From positions 62,001 to 126,000 of the forward strand of contig JBBSQW010000005.1 in NCBI GenBank assembly GCA_038243635.1: a stretch of 64,000 nt of DNA, written 5' to 3'. Under the pieces are notes generated by a model. It saw only the letters and a program-made list of their open reading frames with translations, made no database searches and had not been told where the DNA came from. Both the position numbers and the translations under genes were made by a program. Position 1 is the first letter of the stretch, and each line of letters begins with the position of its first letter. Shown in pieces: positions 42,424 to 51,918 of this stretch. The DNA is from Pseudopedobacter sp038243635 (GTDB taxonomy: Bacteria; Bacteroidota; Bacteroidia; Sphingobacteriales; Sphingobacteriaceae).

Positions 42424-42449
42424 ATTAATTAATCGATTGATTAATTAAT
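42424..42449. promoter_or_regulatory. TetR operator overlapping the efflux promoter
   Basis: Arms ATTAATTAATC (42424-42434) and GATTAATTAAT (42439-42449) are perfect complements with a 4-base spacer. On the minus strand TAATTTTG (42420-42427), a match to the -7 consensus, overlaps the proximal arm, so bound repressor would block polymerase. The ATG is 13 bases away. Confidence 0.75.
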
Positions 42450-42666
42450 GTCACAGAAATGTTTTTTTGATTTAGAAAGGAAGAAAAAGTGTCAGGTTGG
42501 TGAATTTAGCTGCCTGTAATAGTGAAAAGCGTCATTAAGATTAAGCATGAGTGTAGATTTTTGAAATTTAATTTGTTTTCATCGCAAAATTGATGATACA
42601 CGGGATTACTCAATTTACGCGTATCCAATGAAACTGTAGAGAATACCACGCTCAAAAAACAATTGC

Positions 42667-42674
42667 TATATTTG
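42667..42674 (+). promoter_or_regulatory. -7 element of eno with structured leader
   Basis: TATATTTG matches TAnnTTTG exactly, 77 bases before the eno ATG. The leader contains a 7-bp stem TTAGTGT (42698-42704) / ACACTAA (42712-42718). Confidence 0.5.
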
Positions 42675-42751
42675 TGAGTTAAACAAAATTCCTTACTTTA
42701 GTGTAGTTTTAACACTAAGTGTAAATTAGACAAAAATAAATTCGAAATAAG

Positions 42752-44053
42752 ATGAGCTTAATTCTTGATGTACACGCAAGACAAATCCTTGATTCTAGAG
42801 GAAACCCTACTATTGAAGTAGATGTAATTACTGAAAACGGCATTTTAGGAAGAGCAGCGGTGCCGTCTGGTGCTTCAACCGGACAGCATGAAGCGGTAGA
42901 ACTACGCGACAATGACAAATCTGTATATTTAGGTAAAGGCGTTTTAAAAGCCATTGCTAACGTTAACGAAAAAATTGCTGAAGCATTAAGAGGTGTTGAT
43001 GTGTTTGAACAAAACGCAATTGACCAGTTAATGATTGATTTAGACGGAACAGAAAATAAAGGAAATTTAGGTGCAAACGCTATTTTGGGTGTTTCTTTAG
43101 CAGTTGCTAAAGCTGCTGCACAAGAAAGCCGTCAGCCTTTATACCGCTATGTTGGTGGTGTAAATGCAAATACACTTCCAATCCCGATGATGAATATTGT
43201 AAACGGTGGTTCGCACTCAGATGCACCTATCGCTTTCCAAGAATTCATGATTATGCCAGTTGGTGCATGTTCGTTTTCAGAAGCGTTGCGTTGGGGAACA
43301 GAAGTTTTCCATAGCTTGAAAGCAATTTTGCATGATAGAGGTTTATCTACAGCAGTAGGAGATGAAGGTGGTTTTGCGCCAACGTTTGAAGGTACTGAGG
43401 ATGGAGTTGAAACCATTATGAAAGCAATTGAAAAAGCAGGTTATAAGCCAGGTGTTGACATCTGTTTAGCTTTTGATTGTGCTGCTTCTGAATTTTACGT
43501 AAACGGAAAGTACGATTATACTAAATTTGAAGGCGAAAAAGGTGCAATCCGTAGCAGTGCAGAGCAAGTTGAATATTTAGCTTCATTAGCGGCTAAATAC
43601 CCAATTATCTCAATTGAAGACGGTATGGATGAAAACGACTGGGATGGCTGGAAATTATTGACAGAAAAACTGGGTGATAAAGTTCAGTTAGTTGGTGATG
43701 ATTTATTTGTAACCAACGTTAAGAAATTGAAACAAGGTATTGATAACGATACTGCAAATTCAATTTTAGTAAAAGTTAACCAGATTGGTACTTTAACTGA
43801 AACCATCAACGCAGTTACAATGGCACAAAATGCTGGTTACACGTCTGTAATGTCTCACCGTTCTGGTGAAACTGAAGATGTAACAATTGCTGACTTAGCA
43901 GTTGCTTTAAACTGTGGTCAAATCAAAACCGGTTCTGCTTCACGTTCTGACAGGATTGCAAAATACAATCAGTTGTTACGTATAGAAGAAGAATTAGGAT
44001 CTAGAGCTAAGTTTATTGGAAAAGATTTCAAGTTTTTCAAGAATAGAAAGTAG
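42752..44053 (+). CDS. eno: enolase
   Basis: This 433-residue enzyme converts 2-phosphoglycerate to phosphoenolpyruvate. It shows the canonical N-terminal VHARQILDSRGNPTIEVDV, the mobile loop GRAAVPSGASTGQHEAVELRD, GANAILGVSLAVAKAAA, metal ligands in AFDCAASEFY, SIEDGMDE and LVGDDLFVTN, the catalytic Lys in ILVKVNQIGT, and the signature SHRSGETEDVTIADLAVAL. Full length and intact. Its leader has a small hairpin, and two strong hairpins follow. The upstream glycolytic enzyme gpmA is broken at 9649-10236. Confidence 0.97.
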   Translation: MSLILDVHARQILDSRGNPTIEVDVITENGILGRAAVPSGASTGQHEAVELRDNDKSVYLGKGVLKAIANVNEKIAEALRGVDVFEQNAIDQLMIDLDGTENKGNLGANAILGVSLAVAKAAAQESRQPLYRYVGGVNANTLPIPMMNIVNGGSHSDAPIAFQEFMIMPVGACSFSEALRWGTEVFHSLKAILHDRGLSTAVGDEGGFAPTFEGTEDGVETIMKAIEKAGYKPGVDICLAFDCAASEFYVNGKYDYTKFEGEKGAIRSSAEQVEYLASLAAKYPIISIEDGMDENDWDGWKLLTEKLGDKVQLVGDDLFVTNVKKLKQGIDNDTANSILVKVNQIGTLTETINAVTMAQNAGYTSVMSHRSGETEDVTIADLAVALNCGQIKTGSASRSDRIAKYNQLLRIEEELGSRAKFIGKDFKFFKNRK

Positions 44054-44071
44054 ATTGAGATTAGAAGAATA

Positions 44072-44101
44072 AAGAGCAAAAAATAAAGATTTTTTGCTCT
44101 T
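44072..44101 (+). terminator. first hairpin after eno
   Basis: AAGAGCAAAAAA (44072-44083) pairs perfectly with TTTTTTGCTCTT (44090-44101), with a 6-base loop. Confidence 0.7.
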
Positions 44102-44106
44102 ATAAG

Positions 44107-44139
44107 AAAGCCGCTTTCCAGTTTGGGAGCGGCTTTTTT
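44107..44139 (+). terminator. second hairpin after eno, main terminator
   Basis: The left arm AAAGCCGCT starts at 44107 and pairs with AGCGGCTTT ending at 44136; a run of Ts continues to 44139. It follows the first hairpin by 5 bases, and its other strand could also help end sprA transcription. Confidence 0.8.
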
Positions 44140-44213
44140 GTTGCATAATCTCTTGAGCATTTATAACGATATGAACTTACTATTTAAGCATTTTTAATAC
44201 TAAACCTCTCCGT

Positions 44214-47200
44214 TTACTGTATGGTAAACCTTAAGTTGATACCGAAGTTGGTAAAGGCTGTTGTAAAGGTTTGTGAAGTGTAAGGCTTAGTTACGTTTGA
44301 ATCGTAGAACAATCTTAAATTAAAACGTTGGTTTAATACGTAATCAATACTTGGTCTAAAGGTGATGTTTTTAGAACCTCCAGAAATTTCAGGGTCATTT
44401 ACATCAGCTCTATAAATCACGGTTTTGTTATCTCTAAGTGCAACATCAAGCTTAAAGTTTAAATCGTTTTTAAGATTTACACTTTTAAACAATCCAAAAG
44501 GAAATCTAAAATCAGAAGTACGGTAACCGAAACCTATTACAAATGCTTGATCTTTTTGAGATGCCAATTGGCTATTCGCTAAACTCAAACTCATGGAACG
44601 CGATTTCCGGTATTCTACGTTGGCGGTCATGTTGTTTTTCAAACGCATATCAATACCTAAAAGCGGAACAAATTGCTCAAACAAAGTAACCTGAGAAAAC
44701 TGATAAAACGGTAAAAAGTCACCTTGATTATCCTTAACATTTACCGCCCCGTTGGCTTCTCCGTATCTAATTAAAGAAGTATATCCGTTTACGTTATAGG
44801 TTGAGCTATAACCGTGAGATAAATCAAACGCAGAGAAAATATTGTTAATCGCTTCTACTTTTACCAAGCCGTTATAAGTTAAGCGCCAGTTTGGAATCGG
44901 GATTTTAGGCATTTTATTTAAGCTTGTTGCTCCAGCATCTTTATTTCTGTAAGCTGCTAAAAAAGCTGGAATTACCACTTCTTGTGATGTTCTGCCATAA
45001 CCATCAGCAAAACCATCTGTATTTGTTCCGGTGCTATTTGGATTTTCGCTACCTAATCTTCTTGAAATTACGGTACGGTTAGCTAAAAACTGTTGGAAAA
45101 CAGCTGATGTTTTAGCGGTGTTTTTATCTTTAAAAGCACTACCCAAAGCAATCATGCTAATGCTATAATCACCAGTTGTTATTGGGCTTAAACTTTCAAA
45201 ACCTTGGGCAGAATTGTTGTATCTAAAATTAGTAGTAAAGTTTTTACTGCTGTTTTTAAATGCGGTTAGCTCTATCCTAAAATCTTTAAACGGCTCAATA
45301 GTTCCACGTAAGTTTAATTTTTCATTAAGGTTATTGACATACAGCTGATTTTGCAAGGTGTCTTGTGTTAACCAGCCATTGGTTAAAGCTTTGTACCTGA
45401 TATCTTCCTGGGAGCCTAAAAGGAAACCTACGCCCGGTGCACTGGCGTTAAAATCATAACCAAAGGCATCTGTTTGCGGCAAATAGCCTGGTAAAAAAGT
45501 TCCATCGTTACGTATGTATGAACCACTTAAGTTTTTGATACTGGCTAATGCATTTATTAAAACCTTACCTATGCTGGCAGTGCTATCTGCACTGTTATTT
45601 AAGCGCCTAAACACGCCAAACTTATTATAAAGCAGGTTCATGTTTAGCGTTGGGTTAATTTGTACCGTTCTAGAATTTTGGATGTTGTTACCAAAATCAA
45701 TCGATGGATCGTTTAACGTTAACAAGGGTTCGGTAACCCATGTAAACTGCGTTTGGTAACGCGTAAGTATGTTTATAAAATCTAAACCTGGTATTTTATT
45801 TAACGGTACAGTATAAGAAAGACTAACGGTATGGTTGTAATTTGTGGTACGTCCTAAACGTTTCAAATTATTCCACATGGTATCTCGTTTTAAACCCGTT
45901 ATACGACCTTCTGGCTCGTCAACTACAGATAAGTTGGTGGCATTAAAGTCTAATTTTAATGATTTTGTTAAATCCCAACTGATACCATACAACCTGTTAA
46001 TTTGGAAGTTTTTATTAAAAGTAGTTCTGATTGGAATAAAGTTGTTTGGATCGTTATCTCTTAACGTATTTTCAGAATATAATCGATTTAACTCTATCCT
46101 AAAATTAAGCATAGATGGTAATAAACTAAAGTTGAAGTCTTTTAAAAGGTTCAGATATTTAGATTTTACTGCTTTATTAAACGGAGAATAAAACTTAGCC
46201 GGATTGTTAAAGTCATAAGCTAAAGCACCACGATAGGTTTTTTGTTCGGTATTTTTATTGATAAAATCACGATGACCATATTCGGTGTAAGCGTATGTTA
46301 AGCTCCAGTTTTCTACATCCCAAAGATGGTTTTTAGCATTAGGGTTTGTCTTAATTTTACGCACATTGGTGAAATTGACACTCCTGCGTTGCGTATAATC
46401 TTGGGCATAATTCAATATCGAATCTCTGACTTCATTAGACACACTATTCAGCACATTTTTAAGTTCGATGTCTGGATTGCGAGGATCATATTGCGGTGTA
46501 CTTAACTGGCTAGAGTAATTGATGAACATCGGTATTTTTAAGCCTGATCTTTGTGGGAAAAATTTACCTAACTCTAGGCTAGAAGAAACATCAAAGAAAC
46601 GATCATCAGAACGACTAATTTCACTTACTCTTTGCTCTAAGGAACCAAAACCAATGGTGCTTTTATTCGCGGAAAGCGTTACATCTCCAAAATCGGCTAA
46701 CTTAGCATTTACTCTGGCTGTTGCAGCCCAACCTCCACGTTCGTCAAAATCTGTTAAACGTAATTCGTTAAACCAAATTTCGGCCGTTTTATCTAAACCG
46801 TCATCATTTACAGACGCATTGGTTTTCAATGGGTTTCTTACACCCAACATCATTACTCTTAATTTACTTAAATCCGGCTGACCTTTAACCGTAATCGTAT
46901 TTACGCCGTCTGAATAAGTATAAGGAACGTTGACTGGCCAAGGTTGACCTGTAGAAATATCGTTATTTCTCGCAGTTTTTGCCAGTTGAAATAAACGGAA
47001 TTCTACATTGATTCGGTTTTCTATTGGCCAAATCAATTCGGGATCGCGAGAACCTATGTTGGTTATTTTTGTGGGGATTTGATATTCGTAGTAGTTATCC
47101 TGATAATCGGTTCCAATTCTGATAAATGCATTTACATCTCCATCTCTCAACTGGTCACCTTCGGCATGGATATACATTTGCATACGCTTGTACGAACGTA

Positions 47201-50200
47201 CGTCGTTAAGCGTAGTTTTAAACGCAGCTCTTGCATAACCGTCTCTCAGGTTTTTAACCACTACAGCTAATGACTGCTCGTTTTGGCGGGTGTCTCCTCT
47301 AAAGTTAGAAATGTCTTTTTCTGTAGGGATTCCAGGCGGGATTACATAAGGAATCGGGCTACGTGATCCATTCTCGTCCAGATTTACCGTGGTCACATCA
47401 AGTGTAGAATTATCTAAACCTGGGTTGTTTAAAGCTGGATCTGCCAAAACTTTTGCAGGTGTGTTTTCTGAATTGAATCTTCTCCATTCGCCACGTACCA
47501 GTTGCAAACGAGCAAACCTCAACACAGTTGTATCGGCAAAATCTGTCATAAACATCCTCATGAAACGGATAGATTTAAAATCTTGAATGTTGCCCACTTT
47601 ACTCTCAAACTGCGCAATTGGGACTTTAATTTGATACCAACTTACAATAGGTGTTTCGCCGTTTGCCAACGTTACTTTTGATTCCACTTTGTCGGTAACA
47701 AAACCTTTTCCTACAATTAAATCTTGCGGGCGCATACTTATTTTATACTGGAAATATTCATCAGATTTTGAGGAGTTATTATCTCTGTTGATGTCTTCCC
47801 CATCGGGATAAGAAGTTGATGCTGAGTTTTCAATGCCTGTAGCATCTAAAGACTGTTGGGTTGTTTTTGAGTTGCCTTCTGTTCCGTTGTAGTTTTCGTA
47901 CCGTTTTAATATGCCAGCGCTTTGTTGGTCAAGCTGATTGCCACGGTAATAAACATAATCGTCAGAGGATGGGTCATTTCTAAACTGATTTGCAGCTATT
48001 GGATCTAAAATTGACGTTACCTGATTTACAATGGCTTGATACTTTGCTTGCTCACTTTCGTTATTTAAACCATCTAAACCCACATCTTGTAGTTTACGAG
48101 CGTTCGGGTCGTTATCAAAAGCTTGAATAACTGGTTGTAATTTTGCTACGCGGCCCCAAACTGTTTCATCGGTTTTACTCAAGTCACCATCTGCGGGTAA
48201 ACCATTCTCTAAACTTTTACGTCCGTCTTTTAAAATATCTTCAGAGATGTTTCCGATATTGAAATACAACTCTCCACCTTGCGAATTCTGTTTGTTAATA
48301 AACGGATCTAATACCCAAAATTCTATAAACTCAATGTTTAAAGCTTCAAAATCGTTGGTTTCAATTTTACGGAATATCCCACCCCATCTACTTTTTGGGT
48401 TAGCTAGTGTACCATCGTTATTTAAGCCAGTAGTTGTAAAGTTATAAGGGCCACGCAACATTGGATAATAAGCCAAGTTTAAAGTTGATAAGCTTGACAA
48501 AGTACCTGTTGCAGTTTGTTTAAACGGGAAAACCTCGGTTTCTAAAACCTCTCTTACGTAATGGTTAGAGAGCTCTACTTTATTATTTTTGATGTTAGAA
48601 GGTGTAAAACGGCTGCTTTTACTGTAGAATACAGGGTCTATATTAAAGAAAGATAGTTTTGCTCGGTTAAAGCCGTAAGATAAATCATTAGAATATTGAG
48701 ATTCTGGAAATAGCTGTGGTGTGCCCGATATTTGCCATACCGAAGAGCTTTTTAAATCTATTATTGAACGACTACTTTCAAAGTCATCTAAATAACTTGT
48801 TCCGCCACTGTTGCCCGCAAAATCTAAAGCTTTAGGATGGCCAGGGTTAAACTTTGCAAATTCTCCGTTAAATGTGATGGAGGAGGTTTCTTTGGTAGAC
48901 AAGAACGGAAGCTTATCAATCATCCGCGTTAAAAACCTAGAGTTTGTGCTGTAATTTAAATCGAAACCGTAGATATTGTTCGAGATTGATTCTTCGCCGA
49001 AGTTAATTTTCTGAGTAAGCGGCGTTTCTTTTAAGCTTAAAAAAGTAGCTCCCAAATTGAAATCATCGTTTACGCGGTAATCTAACCGGGTTCCGAACAG
49101 AGATTTCTGTTGAATGCCGAAAAGCTCATTACTCTCTAATTTTATTTTAATAGGTTGCCCCGAACTTAGTAAAGCATCATTTAATATTTTAACGCGTCCA
49201 ATATTGTAATCAACAGTATAATCTGCACCTTCTGTTAATTTAAGGGTACCAGCAGTAACCACTACAGAACCTTCGGGAACGTTAATGGCATTTAACTGAA
49301 ATTCCGAACTTACTTGTGACTGGTAAGTTCCCTTAATGATGTAGCGGTTTAAACCTGGGAAAAGTTGTTGCGCAACTGTTTTTGTGGAGTCGTATAACGG
49401 TTGATAAACGTATTTATTAATCAAATCTTGTTCAGTGCCGGGTACAAATTGCGATGCTAAATCTTTACCAAAAGGTTCAATCGTCGGGAAAATAACTCGT
49501 CCGTTTTGCGAATCAATCGTTAAGCCTTCTAAAAAATCAAAATAACCATCGGGCTGTTTTGCACCCTGTTGATTTAGGCGATCTAGATTTGCTACCTGCA
49601 ACCACAACTTCCCGTTTAAAGGGACGCCATTATTATCAAGTTTAGTTCCTTCAGTAATCAATGGTTTTTCGATTCCTGCTTTATCATCTAACCTGAAAAT
49701 GTTAAGCTTAAAATCTGTCGGACTAATTTGATATGCGCCAATAGAATAGATGTTTTTCATCATCAAATCCCAAATCGGTAAATTGGTTTTGGTGGTTTCG
49801 TTCTTCAGCAATTTGGTGTACAAAACCTGGGGATTTTCTGGCGCAACTTGTATATCTGTAGAAAATTCGCCCACTTGGTATTCTACGCCGTTAACGCTGT
49901 AACGATAGGCTACAGAAAGTATTTCGTCAGAATTTAGCGAATTATTTAAAGATATATAACCTAGTTGTCGGTTTAAAGTATATTCTCTATCAGTTAATTT
50001 GCGGGCATAAGTTAGTTTATTGTAATTGTCTAATTTGCCAGAATTTTGGAAATAGTTATCAACGTCGTTAGCGTTTGTTTGCCGGGCAGAAGCTGGAATT
50101 TGTTGCAGTAAATTATTAGACTGCTGTGTAAAACCCGGACCATTAAAGCCTGCTGGTAAGCTTGAATAACCTGCGCCACCTTGAAAAAGTGTTGTATTAT

Positions 50201-51278
50201 ACGGTTGATTCTCTCCCAAATCCAGAAATGCCAAAACATCTCTAGAATCTGTAGTGCTATTACTTTTGTTGGTTACCCAAACCTCAATATCTGTAATGTT
50301 GATGTTTGAAGAAATGATGGGTAAATTAGATAAGGCTCTGTTGTAATTGTTGCGGAAGTACTGCGCTAAAAAGTAGTGCTTGTTCGCTTCGTAATTATCT
50401 GTACTTAAACTAAACTCGTTTTGTTGTGCGCCGTTGGTAATATTAATTTCTTTAGATTGAGATTTCTGTTGCGAAAACATGGTGGTTACACCTAAACGCC
50501 CAAATTGTAAAGCTGTTTTTATACCAAACAAAGCTTGGCTACCACTAATTAAAGTAGTATTTAATGGAAAATTTACAATTCCAGCCTCAATCTTTTTGAT
50601 GATTTCGTCTTTATCTCCTGTATACTCTAGTTTAACTTGGTTCTCAAAATCAAACTGCGCTTCGGTATTGTAGTTGGTACTAATTTTTAACTTAGTTCCA
50701 ATGTTACCTACTAAGTTCATTTGAATACGCTGGTCGAAATCAAAGTTTGCTTGCTTACGCTGACGCTCGTTAAATAGCGGGTTTTCGTTACGATTGATTC
50801 TGCCAGAAAAAGTTAAATCTGCCGATCCTCTTGGTTGTATATTAATGGTGTTGCCTCCAAAGATTCGTTCAAAGGCTTTGCTTTGTACTCTTACTTCGGG
50901 GATAAATCCTTCTTTTTCTACCGGATTTTTGCCAGTACTTACCAAGGTTTTCCAGTAAGCGTTGATCATGTTTTTTTCTTCGAGTTCTTGGTACTCTTTG
51001 AAAGTAAGGTATTGTGGTGCTTTAATCAGTTTATCACCGAGCGTTTCTTTTACAACGTATTTCTTTGTTTTAGGATCATACGAAACTGTTTTTTTAACAG
51101 CTTGCGGATGCTCTAAAAACATTCCACTTTTACCAAAGAAAGGCGTAACGTAGCTGTCTTTTACAGGGAATTTAAGCCTTAAAGAGTCTATTCCAGTATT
51201 TTGTGCAACCGCATAATTACTTACGCATAAGCCAATAACACTAATCAAGAAAAGTAGCCTAGTAAAATTAATTTTCAA
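44214..51278 (-). CDS. sprA: SprA (Sov) outer-membrane translocon of the type IX secretion system
   Basis: At 2354 residues this is the longest gene in the window. The signal peptide is about residues 1-25 (ending AVAQ), followed by GIDSLRLKFPVKDSYV and repeated long beta-strand segments. Strings such as IQPRGSADLTFSGRINRNENPLFNERQRKQANFDFDQRIQMNLVGNIG, SLGRTTNYNHTVSLSYTVPLNKIPGLDFI and a barrel-like C terminus (NFGINLRFTIQ) identify the cell-surface protein SprA. SprA forms the very large barrel through which type IX substrates cross the outer membrane; it is also needed for gliding in some Bacteroidota. Order sprA-ruvA matches other members of the phylum. No other T9SS genes are in this window. 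Confidence 0.93.
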   Translation of the reverse strand: MKINFTRLLFLISVIGLCVSNYAVAQNTGIDSLRLKFPVKDSYVTPFFGKSGMFLEHPQAVKKTVSYDPKTKKYVVKETLGDKLIKAPQYLTFKEYQELEEKNMINAYWKTLVSTGKNPVEKEGFIPEVRVQSKAFERIFGGNTINIQPRGSADLTFSGRINRNENPLFNERQRKQANFDFDQRIQMNLVGNIGTKLKISTNYNTEAQFDFENQVKLEYTGDKDEIIKKIEAGIVNFPLNTTLISGSQALFGIKTALQFGRLGVTTMFSQQKSQSKEINITNGAQQNEFSLSTDNYEANKHYFLAQYFRNNYNRALSNLPIISSNINITDIEVWVTNKSNSTTDSRDVLAFLDLGENQPYNTTLFQGGAGYSSLPAGFNGPGFTQQSNNLLQQIPASARQTNANDVDNYFQNSGKLDNYNKLTYARKLTDREYTLNRQLGYISLNNSLNSDEILSVAYRYSVNGVEYQVGEFSTDIQVAPENPQVLYTKLLKNETTKTNLPIWDLMMKNIYSIGAYQISPTDFKLNIFRLDDKAGIEKPLITEGTKLDNNGVPLNGKLWLQVANLDRLNQQGAKQPDGYFDFLEGLTIDSQNGRVIFPTIEPFGKDLASQFVPGTEQDLINKYVYQPLYDSTKTVAQQLFPGLNRYIIKGTYQSQVSSEFQLNAINVPEGSVVVTAGTLKLTEGADYTVDYNIGRVKILNDALLSSGQPIKIKLESNELFGIQQKSLFGTRLDYRVNDDFNLGATFLSLKETPLTQKINFGEESISNNIYGFDLNYSTNSRFLTRMIDKLPFLSTKETSSITFNGEFAKFNPGHPKALDFAGNSGGTSYLDDFESSRSIIDLKSSSVWQISGTPQLFPESQYSNDLSYGFNRAKLSFFNIDPVFYSKSSRFTPSNIKNNKVELSNHYVREVLETEVFPFKQTATGTLSSLSTLNLAYYPMLRGPYNFTTTGLNNDGTLANPKSRWGGIFRKIETNDFEALNIEFIEFWVLDPFINKQNSQGGELYFNIGNISEDILKDGRKSLENGLPADGDLSKTDETVWGRVAKLQPVIQAFDNDPNARKLQDVGLDGLNNESEQAKYQAIVNQVTSILDPIAANQFRNDPSSDDYVYYRGNQLDQQSAGILKRYENYNGTEGNSKTTQQSLDATGIENSASTSYPDGEDINRDNNSSKSDEYFQYKISMRPQDLIVGKGFVTDKVESKVTLANGETPIVSWYQIKVPIAQFESKVGNIQDFKSIRFMRMFMTDFADTTVLRFARLQLVRGEWRRFNSENTPAKVLADPALNNPGLDNSTLDVTTVNLDENGSRSPIPYVIPPGIPTEKDISNFRGDTRQNEQSLAVVVKNLRDGYARAAFKTTLNDVRSYKRMQMYIHAEGDQLRDGDVNAFIRIGTDYQDNYYEYQIPTKITNIGSRDPELIWPIENRINVEFRLFQLAKTARNNDISTGQPWPVNVPYTYSDGVNTITVKGQPDLSKLRVMMLGVRNPLKTNASVNDDGLDKTAEIWFNELRLTDFDERGGWAATARVNAKLADFGDVTLSANKSTIGFGSLEQRVSEISRSDDRFFDVSSSLELGKFFPQRSGLKIPMFINYSSQLSTPQYDPRNPDIELKNVLNSVSNEVRDSILNYAQDYTQRRSVNFTNVRKIKTNPNAKNHLWDVENWSLTYAYTEYGHRDFINKNTEQKTYRGALAYDFNNPAKFYSPFNKAVKSKYLNLLKDFNFSLLPSMLNFRIELNRLYSENTLRDNDPNNFIPIRTTFNKNFQINRLYGISWDLTKSLKLDFNATNLSVVDEPEGRITGLKRDTMWNNLKRLGRTTNYNHTVSLSYTVPLNKIPGLDFINILTRYQTQFTWVTEPLLTLNDPSIDFGNNIQNSRTVQINPTLNMNLLYNKFGVFRRLNNSADSTASIGKVLINALASIKNLSGSYIRNDGTFLPGYLPQTDAFGYDFNASAPGVGFLLGSQEDIRYKALTNGWLTQDTLQNQLYVNNLNEKLNLRGTIEPFKDFRIELTAFKNSSKNFTTNFRYNNSAQGFESLSPITTGDYSISMIALGSAFKDKNTAKTSAVFQQFLANRTVISRRLGSENPNSTGTNTDGFADGYGRTSQEVVIPAFLAAYRNKDAGATSLNKMPKIPIPNWRLTYNGLVKVEAINNIFSAFDLSHGYSSTYNVNGYTSLIRYGEANGAVNVKDNQGDFLPFYQFSQVTLFEQFVPLLGIDMRLKNNMTANVEYRKSRSMSLSLANSQLASQKDQAFVIGFGYRTSDFRFPFGLFKSVNLKNDLNFKLDVALRDNKTVIYRADVNDPEISGGSKNITFRPSIDYVLNQRFNLRLFYDSNVTKPYTSQTFTTAFTNFGINLRFTIQ

Positions 51279-51302
51279 GCGGTTGTGATTTTACGTTGGT
51301 TA

Positions 51303-51887
51303 TTATAAGGTTCTAAGTGCGATTTTAATAATGGCTTCGACACTTAATGTTTCTGGAGATGATTTAACTGCTGCATCAACCGCTTTTTCGGCGGTATTCT
51401 TCACAAAACCCAACATCACTAATGCGCTTAACGCTTCATCTTTAGAAGTATTATTTAAAGGCATCGAAATTAATGTACCCGGACCATCTTTTTTAAGCTT
51501 GTCTTGCAATTCAATAATTAAACGTTGCGCAGATTTTGGTCCAATGCCTTTGATTCTCTTAATTTCGTTTACATCTCCCTGTACAATTGCTTGTTCAATT
51601 TCTGCGGGCGTAATAGAAGAAAGCATCATACGGCCAGTATTAGGTCCAATTCCATTTACAGAAATCAAATGTAAAAATAAACGTCGTTCACCTTCATCAG
51701 CAAAGCCATAAAGCGTGTGCGAATCTTCTTTCACAGACAGCCAAGTGTATAGTTTACAACGTTCTTGGTCTTTTAATGCACTGTAAGTATTTAAGGAAAT
51801 GTGTATGTGGTAACCAATCCCACCGGTTTCTATCACTACGTAAGCCGGACATTTAAATGCCAGTTTACCATCTATATATTCGTACAT
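51303..51887 (-). CDS. ruvA: Holliday junction branch migration protein RuvA
   Basis: This 194-residue protein binds four-way junctions and loads the RuvB helicase. Domain I (about 1-62, MYEYIDGKLAFKCPAYVVIETGGIGY...), the double helix-hairpin-helix domain II with SVNGIGPNTGRMMLSSI and RIKGIGPKSAQRLIIEL, and domain III (about 145-194, DEALSALVMLGFVKNTAEKAV) are all present. It lies between maeB and sprA on the same strand with short gaps, probably co-transcribed. Confidence 0.95.
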   Translation of the reverse strand: MYEYIDGKLAFKCPAYVVIETGGIGYHIHISLNTYSALKDQERCKLYTWLSVKEDSHTLYGFADEGERRLFLHLISVNGIGPNTGRMMLSSITPAEIEQAIVQGDVNEIKRIKGIGPKSAQRLIIELQDKLKKDGPGTLISMPLNNTSKDEALSALVMLGFVKNTAEKAVDAAVKSSPETLSVEAIIKIALRTL

Positions 51888-51918
51888 GTTATTTCTCTTT
51901 AACCAATCTTTTCCAACG

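Noticed and set aside
45844..46191. Open frame on the + strand inside sprA
   Set aside because: It lies fully within the well-supported sprA frame, has no start context or family features, and is one of several antisense shadows there.
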